64,000 nt of DNA from Kordia algicida OT-1 (GTDB lineage Bacteria > Bacteroidota > Bacteroidia > Flavobacteriales > Flavobacteriaceae), in NCBI RefSeq assembly GCF_000154725.1, contig NZ_DS544873.1:4251085-4315084 (forward strand), in the 5' to 3' direction. Made by a program: the position numbers and the translations under genes. The notes below the pieces were generated by a model, which saw only the letters and a program-made list of their open reading frames with translations, was not told where the DNA came from and searched no databases. The first letter of the stretch is position 1. Every line of letters begins with the position of its first letter. Below, piece by piece: positions 10,004-16,991 of this stretch.

Positions 10004-10378
10004 TTATGCACTCTGTAAATACTTTGAGAACGTATTATTTTTTCGATAACTCACAGGCAAGGTTATTTCTCCTTTTAAATGGACTAATCGGTATTTACGC
10101 TCATATAATTTCAGGTTAGAAAGATTGATTAGGTAGGAGCGATGAATACGAAGAAATCCATTACCTGAGAGTTCATCCTCATAATAGCCTATCGGCTTGC
10201 AACTGAGGAATCTTTTTCCATTAATTAAATGAAACCATGTGTAACATTCGTTAGCTTCGATGTAGTTAATATTTTCTTTTAATATGTACGCTCCTTTGTG
10301 TTTTGCTCCTAAACGTATATGTTTGTCGCTGTTTAAAACGCCCTGCCTGTAACTTTTTGTTTCTCTTTTGATTTTCAT
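10004..10378 (-). CDS. LytTR-domain DNA-binding protein, 124 aa
   Basis: Almost the whole protein is a LytTR domain: INYIEANECYTWFHLINGKRFL, seen as IEANECYT then GKRFLSCKPIG, then GFLRIHRSYLINL (the conserved F-R-x-H-R-S-Y-L-I-N motif), and a C-terminal LPVSYRK. There is no receiver domain, so it is a stand-alone LytTR regulator whose signal input is unknown. It lies upstream of and co-oriented with the RHS genes, about 100 bp from the first, and is a plausible regulator of them. Family assignment is firm; the target is inferred from position. Confidence 0.85.
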   Translation of the reverse strand: MKIKRETKSYRQGVLNSDKHIRLGAKHKGAYILKENINYIEANECYTWFHLINGKRFLSCKPIGYYEDELSGNGFLRIHRSYLINLSNLKLYERKYRLVHLKGEITLPVSYRKNNTFSKYLQSA

Positions 10379-10928
10379 GTGTTATTGTTTTTAAAATTCA
10401 AATATTTTAGGTTGGCGTGATTAATTAGAAAGTGGTTTTGCAAATCAAAGTAGGTCACTTTTCCTGTTCGATGCAATTATTTTGTATAAGCGTTAAATTG
10501 CCACCAACAAGCGTCATATCTTAATTACAATCGATGCTTTTTCTTGTTAACTTTATGTTAATGACTAATTTTGAATCATAATGATTCCCATTGCAAAAAT
10601 GTTCAAAGTCATCTAGTTTTTTAAACTTTCTTATCTTCATTTTCTATCTTTGCAGTAATTATTTTAGTGATATATTTTGTAGTGATAATTTATTTCAAAG
10701 ACTTCATCTTATAGAAAGTTTTTATTTTTGTAAAGTTTTGTATTTATTTTATAAAACAATAGTATTATTGCCTTACCTTTAGTACGGTAAAAGCGTAATT
10801 TTTTTGTTTAAAAATTAATTTCTGAGGATATAAGAATAGATTAATTTAAAAAAATGCACTTCTAAAAAAGAACATCTATATCACTTTAGATAGAGTTTTG
10901 TGATTAAGTTTTAAAAAGAATTACCAAA
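10379..10928. other. Intergenic region, AT-rich, one promoter-like -7 box
   Basis: No convincing gene. A plus-strand TATCTTTG (10645-10652) matches the Bacteroidota -7 consensus TAnnTTTG and is followed by GC, but I see no TTTG at the -33 distance. It would read toward the small ORF at 10929. Several short ORFs in this stretch are low-complexity Phe/Leu/Ser strings from AT-rich DNA. Confidence 0.4.
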
Positions 10929-11114
10929 ATGGGCAAAGCGCAATTAAGAGAACTTGTAAAACCAATTAGCACAAGATATGCAAGTACAATCATCAATGAA
11001 GTGATTGCAAAACAGCGAGATGTTCCCTTATCCTTTGCTAAAAATCAAAAGATTGTATTTCAAAAAGAAGTAAGAATCGTACTTGATTTTTTAGGTCTTG
11101 AATGTGAAGACTAG
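10929..11114 (+). CDS. Small island protein, copy 1 (61 aa)
   Basis: Starts MGKAQLRELVKPIS and ends FLGLECED. It is nearly identical to copy 2 (13661-13906) over the shared 60 residues, and a third, broken relative is at 14015-14228. The start is ATG 10929; an in-frame stop at 10905-10907 excludes the N-terminal extension seen in the other copies. The protein is basic in its first half and predicted helical, which would suit a small nucleic-acid-binding or regulatory protein. I do not recognise the family. A 10-bp phased repeat array begins about 25 bp after its stop, and the IS element lies beyond that. Confidence 0.6.
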   Translation: MGKAQLRELVKPISTRYASTIINEVIAKQRDVPLSFAKNQKIVFQKEVRIVLDFLGLECED

Positions 11115-11140
11115 CACGTCATTTTGAATAAATTCGACAT

Positions 11141-11190
11141 AATGTGTACAAATCATACCGTATGCTACTTAATTGTACATCTCTTACATA
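11141..11190. repeat. 10-bp phased repeat array, copy 1 (about 5 degenerate units)
   Basis: Five consecutive 10-bp units with AAT or TAT at their first positions and no spacing errors. It aligns with the array at 13541-13600: both follow a (C/T)TCGACATAAT landmark and share CAAATCATAC and GTACAT. The IS element is inserted 11 bp after its end. Confidence 0.6.
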
Positions 11191-11201
11191 TTTTATACCC
11201 A

Positions 11202-11228
11202 TGGTCTCGTCCTAGAATGAGTCTACAG
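11202..11228 (+). repeat. IS left inverted repeat (IRL)
   Basis: Matches the reverse complement of 12743-12770 over most of its length, with conserved blocks TGGT, TCGTCCTA and GTCTACA. It begins with the TG dinucleotide typical of IS3-family ends. Confidence 0.8.
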
Positions 11229-11241
11229 TAAAATGTAGATT

Positions 11242-11793
11242 ATGGACAATAAAGAGACAGAAAAGCGAGAATTTAAAGATTATTCAGAAGCTTTAAAATT
11301 GACTGCATGCAATGCAGTATTGAAGGACGGATTAAGTTTGACTTACGTAGCAAAGAAATATGGAATTAGATCTCGTAATACCATAAAGAATTGGATTTAT
11401 TCTTTGGGGTTAGATTCCAATTATAAACCCTCAAAATTAAACACACGACACAGTGAATCATTTAAAAAAGAAGTATGTCATCAGGTTGCTAATGGTCGAA
11501 TGACTAAGGAACAGGCGATGCGTCATTATGGTCTACGTTCAGCTACCAATATTACTTATTGGATGAAAAAATATAATATTTCTATATTAGAGGATACTTA
11601 TGAGGAACCCATTGCTTCGATGAAATTTAGAAAAGTAACTTCAGATACAGAAAAAATCCGCAAAGAGAATAAGCTTCTTAAACAAGAATTAGAAGATGCA
11701 CTTTTACGTTCTGAGGTCAATGCTATGATTATAGAATTGGCATCAAAACAACTAGGAATAGATATTAGAAAAAAGTTCAATACCAAACAATAA
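11242..11793 (+). CDS. IS3-family OrfA, helix-turn-helix transposase subunit
   Basis: 183 aa with two HTH segments of the IS3/IS150 OrfA type: residues about 10-60 (SEALKLTACNAVLKDG, LTYVAKKYGI, NTIKNWIYSLG) and about 70-120 (FKKEVCHQVANG, EQAMRHYGL, TNITYWMKKY). A leucine-zipper-like C-terminus follows (IRKENKLLKQELEDALLRSE, about 136-155). OrfA binds the IS ends and, when fused to OrfB by frameshifting, forms the OrfAB transposase. The 0-frame stop lies shortly after the slippery site at 11769-11775. Confidence 0.9.
   Translation: MDNKETEKREFKDYSEALKLTACNAVLKDGLSLTYVAKKYGIRSRNTIKNWIYSLGLDSNYKPSKLNTRHSESFKKEVCHQVANGRMTKEQAMRHYGLRSATNITYWMKKYNISILEDTYEEPIASMKFRKVTSDTEKIRKENKLLKQELEDALLRSEVNAMIIELASKQLGIDIRKKFNTKQ
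11769..11775 (+). promoter_or_regulatory. Programmed -1 frameshift heptamer A AAA AAG
   Basis: In the orfA frame the codons read AGA AAA AAG, giving the canonical IS3-family slippery heptamer. A -1 shift here enters the orfB frame with no stop before FGITRHAYYKYY. The frame arithmetic (orfA frame 1, orfB frame 0) is exactly -1. This predicts the OrfAB fusion transposase. Confidence 0.85.
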
Positions 11794-11843
11794 GAGAGAT
11801 AAAGCAGTACTATCCTAGTATATGTCTTGATAGGATATGTGCA

Positions 11844-12689
11844 TTGTTTGGTATCACAAGACACGCATATTACAAGTACTATAAACGTTTAGAAATACAA
11901 ACATATCATCATCATATTGTGTTGTCATTAGTAGAAGAAATACGTATAAGTCAGCCTAGAATAGGCACTCGGAAGTTGTATAAACTAATTAAGCCTAAGC
12001 TTGAACAGCATCAAATTAAGTTAGGCAGAGATGGCTTATTTAAGTTACTATACAACCACAATATGTTAGTGCGTAATCGGAAACGTTTCAAATCATTAAC
12101 AAATTCAAATCATCATTTTAAAAAGTATCCAAATTTGATTAAAGGCTTAGATATAGATACTATTGATATGGTTTGGGTTAGCGATATTACTTATATAAAA
12201 ACCGTAACACAACAAGTCTATTTGTTCTTAATTACTGATGCATATTCTAAAAAGATAATAGGATATACTATATCTGATAACTTGAAAGCTACTAATGCTG
12301 TAAAAGCTCTTGAAATAGCTTTAAAGGATAAATCTATCAATAGAGAAACAATTCATCACTCAGATAGAGGAAGTCAATATGCTTGCGATCAGTATATAAA
12401 CTTATTGAAAAAAAATGCTATTAAAATTAGTATGACTAAAGGCGGTAGTCCACAAGAAAATGCAATTGCAGAACGTATAAACGGGATTTTAAAAACAGAA
12501 TTTTTGAGTTACCTAAAGCTTTATGATCTGACAGATGCAAAGAAAAAAATAAAAAGTGTTATTAATATTTACAACTCAGAAAGACCTCATTTAAGTTGTG
12601 GTATGATGACACCTAATCAAGCACATTCTTCCAAAGCGGTTTTAAAACCGCTTTGGAAGAATTATAAAAAGAAAAGGTATGGTATGTAG
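11844..12689 (+). CDS. IS3-family OrfB, DDE integrase domain
   Basis: HTH_21-like N-terminus followed by an rve integrase core. The catalytic triad is visible: D114 (WVSDITY), D174 (HHSDRGSQY) and E210 (NAIAERINGILK), with the 35-residue spacing of the DD(35)E family. The nominal start is a TTG; the product is more likely made as an OrfAB fusion by -1 frameshift at 11769-11775, because the orfB frame is open back to that site. Both ORFs and both ends look intact, so the element may be active. Confidence 0.9.
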   Translation: MFGITRHAYYKYYKRLEIQTYHHHIVLSLVEEIRISQPRIGTRKLYKLIKPKLEQHQIKLGRDGLFKLLYNHNMLVRNRKRFKSLTNSNHHFKKYPNLIKGLDIDTIDMVWVSDITYIKTVTQQVYLFLITDAYSKKIIGYTISDNLKATNAVKALEIALKDKSINRETIHHSDRGSQYACDQYINLLKKNAIKISMTKGGSPQENAIAERINGILKTEFLSYLKLYDLTDAKKKIKSVINIYNSERPHLSCGMMTPNQAHSSKAVLKPLWKNYKKKRYGM

Positions 12690-12742
12690 ACATATTTTAG
12701 GATTAACATTTAGAATAGACATATTATAGGATTAATTAATAA

Positions 12743-12770
12743 TGTGTAGACAAATTTTAGGACGATACCA
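12743..12770 (+). repeat. IS right inverted repeat (IRR)
   Basis: Ends in GGACGATACCA; its reverse complement aligns with IRL. Two related 19-bp motifs precede it within the IS, giving three tandem-like degenerate copies on the right end and one on the left. Confidence 0.8.
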
Positions 12771-12827
12771 TTGAAGCTTGCAACAAAACACCAACAAGAA
12801 GCAACAAAACATAAAAAACGTATTGGT

Positions 12828-12860
12828 AAAGGCTATTTCATAATTTGGAATAGCTTTTTT
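12828..12860 (+). terminator. Rho-independent terminator
   Basis: GCTATT (12832-12837) pairs with AATAGC (12849-12854), extended by flanking A/T pairs, and is followed by TTTTTT (12855-12860). It lies just beyond the IS in the segment continuous with copy 1 of the small protein gene, so before the IS inserted it may have ended that transcript. Confidence 0.6.
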
Positions 12861-13019
12861 ATTGAATACACTTCTACACTTTATAAAACTTTATGATACT
12901 TCAGGCAAAAAAAAAGAGAGATTATAAAAAATTTGATACAAACAACATCAAATCAACCCTGACATACTAGAAAAAAGTAAGGCTAAAAATCCTAAAAACT
13001 CAAAGATAAATAGAAATTT

Positions 13020-13063
13020 CAAGCTTGAAGCAAGCTTCATCCAAGCTTGCCCTAAGCTTCAAA
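13020..13063. repeat. 11-bp phased AAGCTT array, four units
   Basis: Four exact 11-bp units starting at 13020, 13031, 13042 and 13053, each with AAGCTT at the same offset (consensus CAAGCTTGANN). The core CAAGCTTG is itself palindromic. Confidence 0.8.
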
Positions 13064-13292
13064 CTAGCCAATTTTAAGCTATAGAAGTTACTACTGCTTC
13101 GTAAAAATTTGGCAATTAGAGATCATTTACCGTTAAAAAACGATTGTAAATAAGGGTGTTTTTGTCAAAAAATCAGTTCCAACGTCAAATAAAAAATTGC
13201 GGAAATCTATTTTTTTTCATTTTATCAAAACCATTTACGGGCATAAAAAAAATCTTATTAGCTTATTTTTTAATAAAAATCTAAAAAAAATT

Positions 13293-13347
13293 GAAGCTTG
13301 CCCCAAGCTTGAATCAAGCTTGAACGAAGCTTGAGTGAAGCTTGAAG
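13293..13347. repeat. 11-bp phased AAGCTT array, five units
   Basis: Five exact 11-bp units start at 13293, 13304, 13315, 13326 and 13337, all containing (C/G)AAGCTTG. It is the same family as 13020-13063. A GAAGAA-type purine tract follows immediately. Confidence 0.85.
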
Positions 13348-13540
13348 ATAAAGATGAAGAAGAAGAAGATAAGGAAGAAGATGAAGAAGAAAATAAAAAG
13401 AGAACTCAAAAATCAAAAAAGTGAAATCGTAAATTTCAAAAAAAGAATGTGAACGCATGGCTTGCATCCTAAGCAATTTCAATGGTGTACGGACTTTTTA
13501 AAGTCACAGTGGCAAACAATTCTGCCTATAAACTCGACAT

Positions 13541-13600
13541 AATACGGACAAATCATACACAATCCTACGCTATCCTACACAATGGTACATTTCCTATTTG
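13541..13600. repeat. 10-bp phased AATCCTA array upstream of small protein copy 2
   Basis: Consecutive 10-bp units from 13541, four of them (13551-13590) clear, with AAT or TAT leading and CCTAC or similar following. It corresponds to the array at 11141-11190 but with one more unit. It ends about 60 bp before the start of copy 2. Confidence 0.7.
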
Positions 13601-13620
13601 CTTTATCGCCAATTTTGGAG

Positions 13621-13652
13621 CAACAAAACAGCAACAAGAAAGAACAAAACAG
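13621..13652. repeat. 11-bp CAACAAAACAG array
   Basis: Three 11-bp units (13621, 13632, 13643) of the type CAACAAAACAG. A related set (11, 10, 11 bp) lies right after the IS at 12781-12812, consistent with an ancestral duplication of this module that the IS later entered. Confidence 0.55.
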
Positions 13653-13660
13653 CATCGACG

Positions 13661-13906
13661 ATGATACCGCAATCACAAATCAAAACAATGGGCAAAGCGC
13701 AGTTAAGGGAACTTGTAAAACCCATTAGCAGAAGATATGCAAGTGCAATCATCAATGAAGTCATAGCAAAGCAACGAGGTGTTCCCTTATCCTTTGCAAA
13801 AAATCAAAAAATTGTATTTCAAAAAGAAGTGAGAATCATACTTGATTTCTTAGGACTTGAATGCGAAGAAATAGTAGCATCGCAGTCAAATCCTGTCAAA
13901 TCCTAA
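13661..13906 (+). CDS. Small island protein, copy 2 (81 aa)
   Basis: The start is chosen at ATG 13661 (MIPQSQIKTMGKAQL) because the broken third copy has the same pattern (MIKKDDIKAMGKSQL). ATG 13688 gives the 72-aa form matching copy 1. The core residues (GKAQLREL, YASAIINEVIAKQR, QKEVRIILDFLGLE) are shared with copy 1. The last ~10 residues (ASQSNPVKS) are read from the 10-bp repeat array that starts at 13879, so the array overlaps the 3' end of the gene. Predicted to be helical and basic; function unknown. It is flanked on both sides by 10-bp phased arrays. Confidence 0.6.
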   Translation: MIPQSQIKTMGKAQLRELVKPISRRYASAIINEVIAKQRGVPLSFAKNQKIVFQKEVRIILDFLGLECEEIVASQSNPVKS

Positions 13907-13958
13907 CGAATCCTATCAAATGCAAACTAATCGCGTCGTATTGCGTCAAATCCTGTTT
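13879..13958. repeat. 10-bp phased AATCCTGTCA array, eight units
   Basis: Eight 10-bp units without a single indel (13879, 13889, 13899 and so on to 13949), consensus AATCCTGTCA; AAT or TAT begins all but the first. It starts inside the end of copy 2 of the small protein gene and ends 56 bp before the broken third copy. Confidence 0.85.
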
Positions 13959-14014
13959 GTGTCCATATTCAAATAGCCAATTTTGAATACATAACAAAGC
14001 ATAGAAACATAGGC

Positions 14015-14228
14015 ATGATAAAAAAAGACGATATAAAAGCAATGGGGAAATCTCAACTTATGGAACGAACTCATTCACGGTATTGGTAGAGAATTAGGTA
14101 GAAGCTTCATTAACAAAACAATTGCGGAGCATCGTAAGATTTCTGAAAAGCAAGCCAAGAAAATGAAAATGGTTTCCCGACCAGAGGTACTAAAAGTATT
14201 GGATTATTTTGGTTTTGAAATCCTGTAG
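14015..14228 (+). pseudogene. Small island protein, copy 3, broken by a 4-bp duplication
   Basis: Reads MIKKDDIKAMGKSQLMEL, then loses frame and stops early. The other frame, from 14067, continues the same protein (LIHGIGRELGRSFINK ... VLKVLDYFGFEIL) to TAG 14226-14228. The cause is a tandem GAAC GAAC at 14063-14070: removing one copy restores a single 69-70 residue frame that aligns with copy 2 throughout (MGK(A/S)QL, FINK/IINE, DYFGFE/DFLGLE). It is more diverged than copies 1 and 2, so it is an older relative. Either a pseudogene or a sequence error. Confidence 0.65.
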
Positions 14229-14250
14229 GATTGAAGCTTTTTGCATCTTA

Positions 14251-14478
14251 TTATCTTTTCAAATTATGTTGCGCATTGCGAACAGCTTTAACAAGACCAG
14301 CATACGCATTTACAAAATGTTTGGAGACGTACAGGAATCCATAAATACTAACACCGACAATAATTACTTTTGTAATTGGATGCTTTAAAATTTCCTTTTT
14401 ATCAACAATAGGTTTTGTATCTGTTTTAATGGAATCTAAATTTAGCTTTTCTCTAATTGATTTTTGTTTTCTGCGCAT
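14251..14478 (-). CDS. Hypothetical 75-aa protein with one membrane segment
   Basis: A basic N-terminus (MRRKQKSIREK), a hydrophobic segment at about residues 33-52 (ITKVIIVGVSIYGFLYVSKHF) and a basic C-terminus. The codons look like real coding sequence, unlike the surrounding low-complexity DNA. It converges on the broken small-protein copy. I do not recognise it; a small membrane protein is all that can be said. Confidence 0.4.
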   Translation of the reverse strand: MRRKQKSIREKLNLDSIKTDTKPIVDKKEILKHPITKVIIVGVSIYGFLYVSKHFVNAYAGLVKAVRNAQHNLKR

Positions 14479-14606
14479 ACAAATTATTTTTTTAGGTTTT
14501 TACTATTTTTTTAAATACTCAGTGTCTCTAAACGCTGTTTTTTTTATAAAATGAAATCTCTGAATCCCATTTTGTGAAAAACAAATATTTGGAAATAGTC
14601 TGAAAA

Positions 14607-14634
14607 ATCATTTGTTCACTTTTGTAACTTGAAC
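14607..14634 (+). repeat. 28-bp inverted repeat, left arm
   Basis: Perfect reverse complement of 16616-16643 over 28 bp (inner core TTCACTTTTGTAACTTGAAC). The arms enclose about 2 kb containing the 11-bp array and the 121-bp tandem repeats. Confidence 0.85.
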
Positions 14635-14810
14635 AATTTATTAATGACTTACAAAACTTCTAATCACAAATAGGATATACACATCAGAAATAATTGAATA
14701 TCCAAAAACGAATTTTGAGAATGTGAATAGTTAAATCATTATACTAAATCGTATATTTTATAAATAATTGATATTAAGCGATATAAATTCACGGTAGTAT
14801 TTTCTAACTA

Positions 14811-15017
14811 ACTTTCAAGACACTTTTTGGTCACTCTTGAGTCACTTTTAGGACACTTTTGAATCATTTTTGAATCACTTTCAAGGTGTTTTCATGTCAT
14901 TTTTGAGTCATTTTGGGACTTTCAAGACACTTTCTGGTCACTCTTGAGTCACTTTTAGGACACTTCTGAATTACTTTCAAGGTATTTTCAGGTCATTTTT
15001 GAGTCACTTCTAGGACA
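14811..15017. repeat. 11-bp phased CACTTTTGAGT array, about 18 units
   Basis: Read in 11-bp steps from 14821, nearly every unit begins CA(C/T)TTT and ends GA(A/G)T, GGT or AGGA. There is a higher-order structure: the segment from 14811 is repeated from 14918 (both start ACTTTCAAGA), with one fewer unit in the second copy. Only the junction between the two blocks breaks the 11-bp phase. Confidence 0.85.
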
Positions 15018-15419
15018 AAAAGACAATCGCTATATTTCATATATAGAACAAAGATCGAGAAGAATATTGAGATATCATTTGTATGCTTTTTGTACCATAC
15101 AAAAGTTTCTGTATTAAAAAACAAATTAAATATTGCTAAAACCCTAAAGTAATACTTTAAGGTTTTTGAAATCAACATTAAGTATTCAGTTATAAAACAA
15201 GGTGTTGAATCTGGGCATTAAAAACTCTATTTTTAATGCCCAAATTACTATATATTTTATTGATTCATTTTCAAATTTTTTGTAGCATTTAATCCAACAT
15301 ATCATATCATAGTAAGTTGGTGCAAATAATGAAATTAACTCATCGTATTCTATGATAAAAGCAATTAAAAATCTATCTAATTTTACAACTTATTACTTAA
15401 TGATGAGTAAATATTTTCA

Positions 15420-16000
15420 ACTTATTGCTTAACAGTGAACAAAAAAAATAAAAATGATTTGATTTTTTAAAACGAAAAGAAATCTAAATTCTATTTTGAT
15501 GAGTTTTTAAAAATTTTCTTTTTTTCAGAAGTTAGATGCTTAGTATACAATACTTTAAAAAATCAAAAATAAAAGTAGTTTGATTTTTAAAACGATAAGA
15601 AGCCGACATTCCATTTTGATGTATTTTTCAAAAATTTTCTTTTTTTCAGAATTGATATAATTGATATACAGTACTTTAAAAATATAAAAATAAAAGTGAT
15701 TTGATTTTTAAAACGAAAAGAAGCCGACATTTTATTTTGATGTATTTTTCAAAAATTTTCTTTTTTTCAGAATTTATATAATTGATATACAGTACTTTAA
15801 AAATATAAAAATAAAAGTAGTTTGATTTTTTAAACAAAAGAAGCTGACATTCCATTTTGATGAGTTTTTTAAAAATTTTCTTTTTTTTAGAAGATAGATA
15901 TCTAGCATACAGAACTTTAAAAAATCAAAAATAAAAGTGGTTTGATTTTTTAAACAAAAAGAAGCCGACATTCTATTTTGATATATTTTTGTAGAAAAGA
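15420..16000. repeat. 121-bp tandem repeat, about five copies
   Basis: The landmark TTTGATTTTT recurs at 15458, 15579, 15700, 15821 and 15941, a spacing of 121, 121, 121 and 120 bp. Each unit contains AAGCCGACATTCC-like, TTTTTTTCAGAA-like and ACAGTACTTTAAAAA-like blocks. No coding potential. Confidence 0.85.
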
Positions 16001-16196
16001 TGCTTAAAACCTACAAATCGACTGTTTTCTAAAAAAAATATTTCCTCAAAACAGAAATTAAATTCATTTTCTTAGAGTTAATTTTAATTCTAATCTTCAG
16101 AAGATTGTTAAAAAAACAAATAATAATTTCATTTTCAAGCAAGTTCTATAGAGCCTACAAGTTTTTAAATGCTTTTGTACACTGCATAAAATTTTA

Positions 16197-16684
16197 TAAA
16201 TGATATTTCAATTTAGTTCTCAATCCTTGTATTGATAAAATTGAAGTGTTTTGATTTGTATGATACAAAACACGTACAAATGATATTCCAATTTCATTTT
16301 AAATCTTTGTACTGATAAAAATAGATGTCTGAATTTCAGAAGTCTTTGTAAAGTCCTAACAACGATGAAATGATAAATTGACATACTTGAAAAGAATGTT
16401 GAATCCTAAAACCAAATAAAAAACACAAATCATAATAATTTAAAAAATAGAAAATATCTCTAGCTGAAAATTAAATAGAAGCTAATTGGTAAAACAACAA
16501 AAGGTAATTAACGAGTAAAATAATAAGTAAAATAACAGTCATTTTTCAAACAACATTGCTGTGGATATCCTATCAGTATTTCTATCTAGTTAAAACTTGC
16601 TTTTGTAGGCTTTAGGTTCAAGTTACAAAAGTGAACAAATGATATTTCAAACTTATACTAAATCTTTGTTCCAATAAGCTCGAA
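16197..16684. repeat. Three ~47-bp direct repeats (AAATGATATT...)
   Basis: Units begin at about 16197, 16277 and 16638 with AAATGATATT(T/C)CAA and share AATC(C/T)TTGTA or AATCTTTGTT about 25 bp later. The third unit begins inside the right arm of the 28-bp inverted repeat. Confidence 0.6.
16616..16643 (+). repeat. 28-bp inverted repeat, right arm
   Basis: Perfect reverse complement of 14607-14634. Confidence 0.85.
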
Positions 16685-16825
16685 AAATTGTAACAGATCG
16701 TAAGTACATATAAGAGAAGAAATAATTTTTCAACTTAAATCCATTTACGCTAAAATGGTTTTGAAGGTTGCCAGCACTAAATAAAAATTCTTGAATATGA
16801 AATTGATAAAAACAAAATTACCTTT

Positions 16826-16885
16826 TATTGCGTCGAATCTAGTCGAATCGATGCTAATCGCTTCCAATCGTGGCGAATCCCATTT
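16826..16885. repeat. 10-bp phased AATCG array, six units
   Basis: Six 10-bp units without indels from 16826, all but the first starting AATC. The first unit (TATTGCGTCG) is almost the same as the unit at 13939 in the 13879-13958 array, which ties the two arrays to one family. Confidence 0.8.
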
Positions 16886-16941
16886 TAACTATTCTATTTT
16901 TTTTCATTTTTAAATAAAAAAACAATGAAAACGATACATAT

Positions 16942-16991
16942 AATCCTGTCATGCTCTTTGAAATCCTGTAGCATCACTACCAATCGATACT
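16942..16991. repeat. 10-bp phased AATCC array, five degenerate units
   Basis: AATCC at 16942 and 16962, CATC at 16972 and AATCG at 16982 keep 10-bp register; the unit at 16952 is degenerate. It is the closest array to the recombinase operon. Confidence 0.55.

Larger units (their letters stand above)
11202..12770 (+). mobile_element. IS3-family (IS150-like) insertion sequence, 1569 bp
   Basis: The left end (from 11202, TGGTCTCGTCCTAGAATG) and the reverse complement of the right end (TGGTATCGTCCTAAAATT) form ~27-bp imperfect inverted repeats with terminal TGG...CCA. Two consecutive frames encode OrfA (HTH) and OrfB (DDE integrase), with a slippery A AAA AAG between them. The 183-aa OrfA and 282-aa OrfB lengths suit the IS150 group. 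Two further degenerate copies of the right-end motif (TAGACATATTNTAGGATTA) lie at about 12687-12735, so the right end carries three. No target-site duplication is apparent: the left flank ends CCCA, the right flank begins TTGA. Confidence 0.9.
12771..13660. other. Gene-free stretch with phased short-repeat arrays
   Basis: No believable coding sequence. Contents in order: CAACAAAACA-type 10/11-bp units (12781-12812), a terminator (12828-12860), AAGCTT arrays at 13020-13063 and 13293-13347, a purine-rich GAA-like tract (about 13341-13405), a 10-bp array (13541-13600) and a second CAACAAAACAG array (13621-13652). The 70-aa ORF on the minus strand at 13270-13482 is only the translation of the purine tract and AAGCTT array. 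Confidence 0.6.

Noticed and set aside
13270-13482. 70-aa minus-strand ORF
   Set aside because: Encoded by a GAAGAA-type purine tract and the AAGCTT array; the translation is low-complexity Leu/Phe and Leu/Tyr strings.
12780-13660. Integron attC array
   Set aside because: No tyrosine integrase is present and the repeats do not form attC-like R and L box hairpins.
13879-13958. CRISPR array
   Set aside because: Units are 10 bp without unique spacers and there are no cas genes in the window.
15774-15971. 65-aa minus-strand ORF
   Set aside because: It is a translation of the 121-bp tandem repeat (the motif FCLKNQTTFIF appears twice) with no coding features of its own.
15420-16000. CRISPR array (regular 121-bp spacing)
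   Set aside because: The whole 121-bp unit is repeated, with no unique spacer between short repeats.
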